64,000 bases of DNA from Hirundichthys speculiger (taxonomy: Eukaryota > Chordata > Actinopteri > Beloniformes > Exocoetidae), in NCBI GenBank assembly GCA_018398805.1, contig JAGFBZ010001291.1:53540-117539 (forward strand), in the 5' to 3' direction. The notes under the pieces were generated by a model. The model ran no database searches. It worked only from the letters and a program-made list of their open reading frames with translations, and was not told the origin of the DNA. The position numbers and the translations under genes are program-made. This document shows, one piece after another, positions 44,801-52,234 of the stretch; the first letter of the stretch is position 1; every line of letters starts with the position of its first letter.

Positions 44801-45186
44801 ATGCGATTAATCGTGATTAATCAGGGAAATCATGCAATTAATTGCGATTAAAAATTTTAATCGTTGCCCAGCCCTACAAGAAATATAACCAGACACTAGA
44901 ATATTTTGGGTTCTGGTTTAAGCTGAAGCACAAATCCAGGTTTTGATCACAACAATCAGAGTAAACTGTTTATAATCTGTTCACCTTTTTAACTGGAGTG
45001 CTGTGAAGCGGCTCAGCTGGCACACCTGAAACGAAGCAAAACTCTGTGTTAAAGCAGCTTAAGTCCTTTAACAAAAGCACCAGGGTGAGTTTGATGACGT
45101 TTACTGGACAGTGACATCATCAGCTGTTTACCGTCCGACCACCGGAAACAGCTTTCACTCATTAACGGTCTCCTTCTGTCGTCCAT
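29871..45186 (-). CDS. ccdc62: CCDC62, coiled-coil domain-containing protein 62 (13 coding exons)
   Basis: In mammals this is a testis-enriched coiled-coil protein reported as an estrogen-receptor coactivator and needed for sperm formation. Exons (high to low): 45186-45132, 45025-44985, 43657-43514, 39945-39750, 39650-39484, 37203-37102, 37007-36836, 34077-33976, 33743-33655, 33345-33269, 31063-30913, 30176-30042, 29948-29871. All are GT/AG with agreeing phases, giving about 502 residues (human about 684). Diagnostic matches are LKQRRELQLLMVELKDREAE, ELQKRNEVIRILT, DKDVTEASGRVLDLSGRL, QREEIIRLKQELQLLHRDL, WKDELLELSRSKQDRMTSEL and a C-terminal RRSLQQLLDQSD. The first three exons (MDDRRRPLMSE start) are phase-consistent but poorly conserved. 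Much of the long human middle region is absent. Introns hold the 63-bp and 14-bp arrays, a LINE and Tc1 and hAT pieces. Confidence 0.88.
30295..30410. mobile_element. ATCG-rich MITE fragment
   Basis: CACGATATGTATCATGATAC to GATGAAAAGCCAAGTTGCTG, the end portion of the family seen at 8120-9660. Truncated by CAGTGATCCCTTATTTTTC, part of another MITE family. Confidence 0.6.
30640..30895. mobile_element. hAT element end fragment (GTTGCCCAGCCCTA family)
   Basis: Matches the right-hand 190 bases of the element at 43725-44876, including CAACAAATGTTATGACACTT and GATTAATCATGATTAATC. The left end is missing. Confidence 0.7.
31205..33190 (-). pseudogene. Decayed non-LTR retrotransposon (LINE), interrupted by a DNA transposon
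   Basis: Minus-strand translation at 33180-32690 gives GVPQGSILGPILFSLYIND, QAQLYADDAVVFA and EFKYLGVILDLSFRKHI, the reverse-transcriptase palm including the YADD box. Stops and frameshifts break it. It resumes below 31965 as degraded coding sequence and ends in a LINE-like 3' tail at 31205-31330 (TTAATAAAGTGAATGAATGAA on the minus strand). The Myb-bearing element at 31965-32680 is inserted in it. Clade uncertain (CR1/L2 or Rex-like). Confidence 0.75.
31965..32680 (-). mobile_element. Myb/SANT-bearing miniature element, copy B
   Basis: Reverse-oriented copy of the family at 15886, 38480 and 58608, with end GGTTACATGATGTTTTTTAA and right end CCCATGTAAACGCA. The internal ORF is partly retained on the minus strand but broken. 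Inserted into the LINE described above. Confidence 0.75.
34084..36462. repeat. 63-bp minisatellite array, about 38 copies
   Basis: The minus-strand unit contains GGTTACGTGAACGTGTCTGA, CTGCCTCTCTGTCGCCCCCC and GGTGGTCGGACCTGTTCGTAA. Because 63 is a multiple of three, one frame stays open as a 21-residue repeat (NVSDCLSVAPRWSDLFVNGY core). It fills the CCDC62 intron between exons 37007-36836 and 34077-33976. The final copy is itself the exon acceptor: its TTCGTAG/AGGAG replaces the TTCGTAA of the other units. Confidence 0.96.
36480..36742 (-). mobile_element. MITE, inverse-oriented copy of 15578-15835
   Basis: Ends GGCGAGGGATCACTATA; contains AAGGCCACCTTCTTAAAG and GAGAGAACACGGACAACATC. Non-coding. 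Confidence 0.65.
37430..38215 (+). pseudogene. hAT transposon remnant with broken BED-finger ORF
   Basis: CACGAGGCCCGCGGGCCAAA at the left and GTGGCCCTCAGTGGAAATG at the right are typical of hAT-like insertions. From 37706 the plus strand reads MSKKRETDAQGRKFHERQ, then QGEKTVYVLCYEA, and in another frame VKEFNLRLHFDIKQGAKY. Together these match the N-terminal BED-type finger of ZBED5/GTF2IRD2-like hAT transposases. One frameshift and later stops make it non-functional. In a CCDC62 intron. Confidence 0.65.
38480..39206 (+). mobile_element. Myb/SANT-bearing miniature element, copy C
   Basis: Ends GCATTTACATGGAAGTTTAA and ACATCATGTAACCGCAGCC. ORF 38759-38992 reads [18 protein letters not shown], then [14 protein letters not shown]. 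It is internally deleted compared with copy D but open across 77 codons. Confidence 0.75.
40066..40345 (-). pseudogene. Tc1-like transposase fragment
   Basis: Minus-strand translation gives DELWKSVLWSDETELKLFG and PTVKHGGGSIML. This is the Tc1/mariner region holding the first catalytic aspartate (in WSDET) and the later HGGGS box. Both ends are missing and the middle is shortened. It lies about 120 bases upstream of CCDC62 exon 39945-39750. Confidence 0.8.
40356..41560. repeat. 14-bp minisatellite array (CTAGCCGCTACCCA)
   Basis: About 85 units of 14 bp with variants CTAGCCACTACCAA and CTAGCTGCTATCAA arranged in recurring triplets. The edges (CCCGCTAGCCGCTACC at 40361; TTGCCCTTTCTGCAAACTCG at 41680) belong to the element family at 26318-28058. 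The array therefore appears to have grown inside a transposon copy. In a CCDC62 intron. Confidence 0.92.
41590..41765 (-). mobile_element. Right part of the TAGCGGCTAGC element family
   Basis: Inverse of 26750-26890 and 27870-28000: ATGGGCGTGTCTTTTGCCC, CTTGCGATCGCGGG. Non-coding. Confidence 0.65.
41850..42085. repeat. Common teleost dispersed repeat (GGTCCATCACAGGGTCA type)
   Basis: Contains AGGTCGCCGGTCCATCACAG, CTCACCTCTACGGACAATTT and GAACGCACAAACTCCATAC. I recognise this as a ubiquitous fish repeat, in degraded form. The class is not certain. Confidence 0.55.
42730..43170 (-). mobile_element. TTTCATAATAAT-rich inverted-repeat element, partial copy
   Basis: Inverse of the left part of the element at 62237-63391, including the end ACCCAAACGGGGCTCCATA. 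Repeated TTTCATAATAAT motifs. No ORF. Confidence 0.75.
43725..44876. mobile_element. hAT-type element, 1,152 bp, exact 8-bp target duplication
   Basis: Ends AGGGCTGGGCAAGTTAACG and TCGTTGCCCAGCCCTA are inverted repeats. Flanks 43717-43724 and 44877-44884 are both CAAGAAAT. The interior has no transposase. Related end at 30640-30895. In CCDC62 intron 2. Confidence 0.88.
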
Positions 45187-45560
45187 CACGTCACCACAGC
45201 TTCACGCTGACAACAAAACTTCAACTCTTTCTCCAGAAAACATCTTCATGTTTGTGTCTGAGCTGGTCGTCATCTCTGGAGGGACGTTGACTGACGCTGA
45301 CGTATAAACAGCACTAACAACACGTTAACTGTTTCAAACGTATGCGTGGCTGCTAATTAGTAAAAATTATTTAGACGTGAATTTGAGTATTAACAAAATA
45401 CGAAAAATGTTCACTTAAAAAAAACAAAAAAACATTTTTGTTCGCTGACATTCACTTCTCCGGAGCGTTTGGGCAACTTTTGAAAGCAGTGACGTAATGA
45501 CGTCGCGGGGCGTGCGTCCACCAGGCCTTTTCAAAATAATATGATTGAGTTACCAAAATA
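45187..45560 (-). promoter_or_regulatory. CCDC62 upstream region with CRE-like sites
   Basis: Immediately upstream of the CCDC62 start codon. TGACGTAATGACGTCG (45490-45505) contains two overlapping CRE-like half sites in a locally GC-rich patch. CRE-like sites are frequent in promoters of germ-cell genes. The promoter assignment is inference. Confidence 0.4.
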
Positions 45561-45791
45561 AAAGACCGTACCCGAGAGTGTTCAGGCCAGGCGTGCAAAA
45601 GTTAGTACCCGCCTCTTTATTGCAATGTTTTTTTCATGTATAACTTAATTTTAATAAATCGCACTGCGCCTTTCAGCTAAGTAAATAAAACCTCAGGCAA
45701 ACAACAACATGTATCCTTTTTTACTGAGTCATTATTTATTTGATAAAAAATGAAGCTAAAAAGGAAAAAACATGTGGGCAATACTTAGTAC

Positions 45792-46645
45792 TAGTGCTGG
45801 GTGGTATGACCAAAAATTTATATCACGGTATTTTTCAAAATTATATCAGTTTTATGGTATATCACTGGTATTTTTTTTTAAAGGCACAATTGGGTGTTAA
45901 CCACATTTTCTAATCATTTAGAGGAATTGCTGCAGTAAATTGTCTTAGAATGACCTATTTTACTGCACGACGAGTAAATATTGTAGAAAAACATTCATAT
46001 CTACACTAGTATTATTACACGTTAGCATGGCCTCACAAAATGATACTATTTACAAAGAGGTGGCACTCGTTATTCTAATTAATGAAGGAATCAGAATGAT
46101 GATAGTTGCAGTTAAAATACAGAACCCTTTTATTTTTTACATTTTGCAAACAACTTGAAAAAACATATTTTGTAAAAAAAGAAAAAAAAAAAATCAACAT
46201 TAACTACTCAATGTAAACAATGTTCTAAAGTTGTAGCCGCGGGAGGCAACACCAGGTGTAGCCCCCGCGGCTACAACTTTAGCTCGGCAACATTAGCAGA
46301 TTATTGTAGTTGTTGGACGTCGTCTTTTTAAAATCCACGGCTCCTGGTTCAGGAAGAAGTTCCTCAGTCTCATGTTGCCGTTCTGGAGCTTCCACTTCGG
46401 GACTTTCTCTGTTAGCATCCATCACCGTTTAACCAGAAACTAGTAGCGTGTTGCGCCTCCAGTGCAACTGCAGAACAGTCCCCTGTCAAACAATGTTCTG
46501 CGGCACTTACGTTCCGCCGCGCGGCGTTCCCAACGTTGTGTACGCTACAGTACAAACTCACCGGTATTACTGGATATGAAAAATTCATATCATAAGAAAA
46601 ATAAACACCGGTATTCAGTATGAACCGGTAAACCGCCCAGAACTA
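45792..46645. mobile_element. hAT-type element, 854 bp, exact 8-bp target duplication, with a transposase N-terminus
   Basis: Ends TAGTGCTGGGTGGTATGACC and CGGTAAACCGCCCAGAACTA are inverted repeats. Flanks 45784-45791 and 46646-46653 are both CTTAGTAC. On the minus strand from about 46427 a short ORF reads MDANRESPEVEAPER, then EELLPEPGAVDFKK. This resembles the start of fish ZBED-like hAT transposases and stops after about 47 codons. A non-autonomous derivative. Confidence 0.88.
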
Positions 46646-46675
46646 CTTAGTACCCACATGACTTAGTAGCTCCTA

Positions 46676-46880
46676 GATCAGGGGTGTCAAACCCTTGAGG
46701 ACCACTGCCCTGCATATATTTGATGTTCCTATTATTCAGCACATCTGATTCAAATTGATCGTTAACAGACCTGGATGACAAGCTGGTGGTGATCCATTCA
46801 TTTGAATCAAGTGCGCTGAAGCAAGAAAAATATCAATATCCAAGACATGCTGGTCAGCGGTCCTCGAGGACTGGAGTTTT
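46676..46880. mobile_element. Near-palindromic MITE
   Basis: GGACCACTGCCCTGCA at the left and CAGCGGTCCTCGAGGACTGGA at the right fold back on each other, with CATCTGATTCAAATTGAT paired to CATTTGAATCAAGTGCG. A related copy is at 60290-60400. Confidence 0.65.
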
Positions 46881-46989
46881 TTTTTTTTTTTTTTAATGAA
46901 AATATCATTATATACAAACAACAAGGCATCACTTTTTATCAAAATGCTTCAAGGAACAGGTGCATTTGAGAAAAAACAGAAGGAAAAGA

Positions 46990-47480
46990 AAGTAAATAAA
47001 ATGAAAAGGAAAATAATTAAAGGGGCTAGGGCTTATCCAATAAATTATATTCAACAATTATGTTCAAAAGTTGTATTGCATTACTTTTTGTCATGAGTTT
47101 AAGGGCTTTAGAATAGGGAAGGAATTCGTTATGGAATACACAAAATCGAGGTTTCACTTTCATAAACTTGGACTTGTGGATGTGGAATTTACCCAGAATT
47201 ATGATATTATTAATAAGTAAGTCATCATTACTATTGCCCATTGAAAGTCCAAAAATAATAGCATTTCGTAAGAAGTCCTGCAGATTAAAAACTTTTGGGT
47301 GAAGCCAGTCGTGTATATCCTGCCAAAGGCTATTAGAATATATGCATTCAAAAAATAAATGATCAGTGGTTTCACATTCATCACAAAATACACAGTTATT
47401 AGTTTCAAAATCGAATCGCTGTCACAACAAATCACTGGATGGGTATTTAACACCATTTAAGGTTTTAAAATGGAGTTATT
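46990..47480 (-). pseudogene. L1-like LINE ORF2 C-terminal fragment
   Basis: Minus-strand frames read ECIYSNSLWQDIHDWLHPK, GNSNDDLLINNIIILGKF and HIHKSKFMKVKPRFCVFHNE. This is the cysteine-rich and C-terminal part of fish L1-type ORF2 (HLFFEC-like, LGKFHIHK). One or more frameshifts. 5'-truncated. Confidence 0.65.
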
Positions 47481-47699
47481 TTGGTTTGGGAGTAACTGGA
47501 AATGTTAAGTATTTTGTTCGTAACATGGTGATGATATGTTTGGGGTAAAAAACTGTAAGATTGAAAGGACTGGAGGAGCTAGACGACGGGTGTTTTTATA
47601 TTGTTTTTGATATCTTGATATTTATTTATTTAAATAGAAGTACTTTATCCTCTTTTTTTAAAATTTTTTTTAAGAGACAAAAAAAGAGAGAGAAAAAAA

Positions 47700-47932
47700 G
47701 AGGGAGTTTTGTTATGTTTGTGGTGCATGGGGGGTTGAGGGGTAATGGGAGGATGGCTTTGCGACTTTGGGGTGTGTGACGGCTTTTATTTTGTTTTAAT
47801 GAGCATTGTTTTTTTTTTTTTTTAATCATTATTATTATTTTATTTATTTATTTTTTTTTTTTATGTAAAGCACTTTGTGTTGCCTGAGGGCGTGAAAAGC
47901 GCTCTATAAATAAAGTTTGATTTGATCTGATT
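47700..47932 (+). repeat. LINE 3' tail
   Basis: TGTAAAGCACTTTGTGTTGC then GCGCTCTATAAATAAAGTTT, a 3' terminus typical of L2/Maui-like or related fish LINEs, preceded by T-rich tracts. It abuts the DENR promoter region. Confidence 0.65.
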
Positions 47933-47939
47933 AGAGTTT

Positions 47940-48260
47940 TTACGCCCCAGATTCAGTGCAGTTTCCGTCCGTCGCCCCTCCGAGCCGCCAGGTGGCGCTG
48001 CGGCGGCGTCGCGCCGCTCCAGGGACTAAAACAAGAAGCTCCACTAGGCGTGCTCTCCGAAGTACGCCAACTAACCCCCCTGTCCAGTTAGAATGACATG
48101 CTAAAAAAGTCCGCTTCATAACGCCAATAATGCGACCGACTCCTCTCCTGGACAGACAGCAGTTTTAGAGTAAAGTGTGCGAGGTAGGTAACGGGGCGTC
48201 CGCGGGACTTTGAGCTGCGGAGCTGGCGGTTAGCGCCCGTTAGCTAACGGCTAAGCGCAG
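47940..48260 (+). promoter_or_regulatory. denr: DENR promoter region and probable non-coding first exon
   Basis: GC/CpG-rich block (GCGGCGGCGTCGCGCCGCTCC) after a long AT-rich repeat zone, with no TATA box, about 4 kb upstream of the DENR start codon. A plausible first-exon donor is GTGTGCGAG/GTAGGT at about 48184. The exon call is inference. Confidence 0.5.
47985..48000 (+). promoter_or_regulatory. Candidate CTCF site at the DENR promoter
   Basis: CCGCCAGGTGGCGCTG matches the CTCF core with one mild mismatch, in a CpG-rich context. It points toward DENR. Confidence 0.5.
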
Positions 48261-48599
48261 GTTCTGGTGAGTCAACGAAACCTGATGAATGAAAGCTCTC
48301 GGACGCGGCCGCGGGGCGGCTATTCTCGGTCATTTTATCCAGACGGTCTCCCCCCCCCAGACGACATCCGGGCGGCACAAAGGAGGAGCTCGCTAACCGG
48401 AGAGCAGGTTTTTTTTTACCGGAGGACCGGAGGAGTGAACGGCGGTCCGGTAGCGCAGCCTCGTGTTAGCAGCTGCTTCTGTCCACTTCAGATTAAACCA
48501 GAGCCAGAACCAGATACCGACACGGTTCGGCTCGCACGGGTCTGCTTCTGAGCACGAGCGACGTGCCACCTGCTTTTCTGACATTTAGCTGATGTTAAA

Positions 48600-49620
48600 G
48601 GCTGATTTTGTCGCAGCAGGTTAGAATGATGAAACACTGGAGGTTTATTTCAGGCTCAGAGTCTTAATGATGCTACTGGACTTTCTGATGAAACCAGCAG
48701 GGTTTACTGGTTTAGATTAATTTATTCTCTCTATAACAGAACACAGATGGAAGGAAAAACAGCTGAGACACGTTATAAACAGAATCAAGTCAAAGTTTAT
48801 CAGTGCAGCTTATTTAAAAGGACAAGAGTTGAGCAGAAACTGCAACCAGATGTCAATGATAAACAGGGTCTGATAAAAGGTAAAATCAATAAATAAGATC
48901 AATAAAAATTGAGCTTGATATGGAAGAGAAATAAATTAATAAAATCAATAAAAATAAATAAAAACTTCTCGATCTAATAGAAGAGAAAAATCAAAAACTA
49001 CCTGTAATGGAAGAGTAAAAATGCATAAAAACAATGAAAAATACTGCTTTATGTGATAAGACGGAATAAACAAAGTCCTTGAAAATAAATAAAATCAAAA
49101 AAATAAATCTGCTCGATGTCAATCAATTAAAAAAACTGCATAATGTGATAAATGATTGAAATAAAGTAATTAAGCTGCTGATCGATGTGAAACGTTATCG
49201 TCTGATCATTGATCAAAATCACTTTCATCTTTCTCGAATCTCAGTAAGTTGTTGAAATATTTCACATTTTTCTTTCTGGGTTAAATTCGACAGTTGACCT
49301 GCTCCATTAGTGAAATTAAATTAAAAACGCTGCTTCTTCAACAGGATCCGACCGGTTCGGTTTCTTCTTTTCCCGTCAGAAGTGGAGCTGCTGCGTCTGA
49401 CAGCCGGTAAACGCTCAGGTGACGCCTGAATCGTACTTTTATCTGCAGGTTCGTAAACTCGAAGGAGGAATTTGGTTTTGAAGCTGCTGTTAGAGGATGA
49501 ACGGAAATTAAAACAGCTGCAGGTCTCACGTTAACGATCTAGAAGTAGTTTATAGAAGGAATCAGAGTAGATGGACGGTGCAGAGAGTCATGCAGGTGAG
49601 AGCTTACTGCAGTCAGCTTG
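48600..49620. other. DENR first intron, nothing recognised
   Basis: AT-rich intronic sequence with GATAA/AATAAA-like simple stretches. No ORF, known repeat end or conserved motif that I can support. Confidence 0.6.
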
Positions 49621-49621
49621 G

Positions 49622-49662
<41 letters not shown>
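49622..49662. repeat. (TA)n microsatellite
   Basis: About 19 TA dinucleotides in DENR intron 1. Confidence 0.97.
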
Positions 49663-49668
<6 letters not shown>

Positions 49669-50019
49669 ACCCTGTTGCTAGATCCAACTGTAAAAAATAA
49701 TGTGGTCGTGTAGTAATTCTGCCTTAAATGTGCATCGTGTCTGTTTTGATCTGTAAAGGTTTTCCTGCAAATTTGAGGGTTTCTAAAATAATGATTTGAT
49801 CTGATAAAGTCATAAAGTAACAACGCACAGCTCTGCTGGAGCAGATATACGTCTGTTTTTAATACAGGATAACTTTTTTAAAACCAGGAAAGATTCACTG
49901 CTGCTGCTAACGTCGAAGTTCGTTATTTGCACGTCTGCGCTTTGTTGAGCAGGACGGAAAAACCTGGAAGGTTGATGCTTTTAAATAAGAGCTCGTTGCA
50001 TCAAGTCTGTGTCGCCGAT

Positions 50020-50810
50020 AGAGGTGTGAAAAAAAAATCGATTTGGTGATATATCGCGATTTTCGGGCACCCAATATAATATCGATTTATATAGGAAAAT
50101 TCATGTATTAGACACATTGTGAATACTTAAATGTGCAAAAACACCAACAATAAACAATAAATAGGTTGTTTTGAAGCAAATAGTTTTGACTCAATTTGTC
50201 CTCTGAATGATCAATATCATCTGATGAACATATACAGCAACTTGATTTTTCATCCCTACTTTTAATTTTAATATTAACTGGGTAGAATAGCGCAATATAT
50301 CGCGATATCGTGATATTGCATCACAACCAAAGTATCATGATACATATCGCATTGCGAGATCCTTGCCTATACTCACCCCTATATCGTATCGTGTGCCAAA
50401 TATTGTGTATCGTGTATCGTATCGCGAAATTAGTGTATTGCTACAGCCCTAATCGTATCGTGAAATTAGTGTATCTTTCAGAAAATGATGTAAATGTATT
50501 GTAAGACGAATATCAATATATATCGTATTAGGGGTGTGGGGGAAAAAAAACGATCTGGCGATATATCGCGATTTTCGGTCACCCAATATAATATGATTTT
50601 TTTAGGAAAATTCATTAGTTCACTTAAATGTGCAAAAACGCTAAAAATAAACAATAAATAAGTTGTTTTGAAGCAAATAGTTTTGACTCAATTTGTCCTC
50701 TGAATGATCAATATCATCTGATCAACATATACAGCAACTTGATTTTTCACCTCTACTTTTAATTTTGATATTAGCTGGGTAGAATATCGCAATATATCAT
50801 GATATCGTAT
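50020..50810. mobile_element. Two ATCG-rich MITE copies in DENR intron 1
   Basis: Both carry ATATATCGCGATTTTCGG, TAGGTTGTTTTGAAGCAA (or AAGTTG) and CTCAATTTGTCCTCTGAATG. The second copy is interrupted; its end reappears at 51825-51930. Confidence 0.7.
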
Positions 50811-51221
50811 TGCAGGGCTTAAAGTATTCCGGCACCATGCCGGATTTCCGGCGTTTGACTATTCAGGAAATAACACACACTAACAAGTTATCTGAGTGGT
50901 CTTGAACACAGCATCCGAGGTGAGCCGGTGGTTGTTTAAATGGAGGCAACAAGTGGCGCTGGGTGGATAAGGGTGGAGACGGTTAGCCCGGTTAGCTCCA
51001 ACAAGCTAGTCTATGCAACTAGCAGCAAAAAAGCTCTTCACCGTCACAAAGGAGACGCCCGCTCCAACACACAAGCTGTTAACCGGGAGTAGCAGCCACA
51101 GCGGACGTAGCCAAGTAGCCCTGACTGCAGACCGCAGATCGGGACGGGGGCTACTCGACGTAGCGGCCCCGATGACTTTTGTGACTTGAAAATACGTTTT
51201 GCTCGTTTATTGTGGAATAGG

Positions 51222-51822
51222 GATGCACACGGTTAACCGTTTAACCGTTAACCGATAACAGTAACTCTGACCGATTAATACTAACGGTCAATTTTGTTTT
51301 TAAGCTACGTAATTCAATCAACTCATGTGGGCGTGTCAACAGGTGATACAGGCCTCTGATTGGTCAATTCTACATCCACGTCATCGAAAAAATGAGGAAG
51401 TACCCACATCTGTACGATTCTGGTTCTCCACGCTACAAAGACAGCACATATTCTAGTAATTCATGGAGGGAGATAGCGATGAATGTGGGTCTGGATACGA
51501 CCGAGACGGTGAGGAAGTGGAAACACACAAGAGATACGTTTAGTAAGTTTAGCTAGTTCGTGATTGTCGCTCTTGCGTTGTGGCGTGGAATAACATAGCG
51601 GAGGCCACGCTAGTATAAATCAGAAGTGACGGCGGCATCTCTGCGACAAGCTGACGGCGACACATTGCCGCGAGAGTAAACACGGGGAAGTGTCCGCATG
51701 CGTCCACGACAACAACAGCAACATCGCGGCAGCCAACCCTCCCGGACTTATCGGTTAACGGTTATTAATCGTTAAAGGGCGTCGGTTAACGGTCATAAAA
51801 AAAAATCCAATATGTGCATCAC
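51222..51822 (+). mobile_element. Element with GGTTAACCGTTTAACCG ends and a MADF-like fragment
   Basis: Ends AGGGATGCACACGGTTAACC and the complement GGTTAACGGTCATAAA...TGTGCATCACT are inverted repeats. The interior at 51390-51535 encodes KYPHLYDSGSPRYKDSTY and SWREIAMNVGLDTTETVRKW, a MADF-like DNA-binding fold. No transposase. The MADF segment duplicates 7790-8110. Confidence 0.65.
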
Positions 51823-52234
51823 TAATTTTAATATTAACTGGGTAGAATATCGCAATATATCGCGATATCGTGATAATATTGGCTCGTGACCCAAATATCA
51901 TGATACATATCGTATTGCGAGGTCCTGAAAAATAAAACCCATAAAACCTTTCTAAAGTCTTAGTTTCATCATTATTTAAACACTTTGTCTCTTTCTTCTG
52001 CTGTCAGTTGTGGCGGGAAACTCAACGGTGCTTCTTAACAGGAATCAAATATTCTTTTAAATGATGCCTATAATCTAAAATGGCGGGAGAAAAATCCTTT
52101 ACGCTGCTTTAAAGTCCCAAAGACGTCGTTTCCCTGACGAACTCATCTCGGTGCAGTTCTGAACATAAACTGAGCTGAAGTCGGTTTGCTTGTGTGTTCG
52201 TTTTGTCGTCTGTTTCGTGTCCAGATCGTTTGTG

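Noticed and set aside
47366..47829. Short ORFs near 47.4-47.8 kb as possible new genes
   Set aside because: They overlap an L1-like ORF2 fragment and a T-rich LINE tail.
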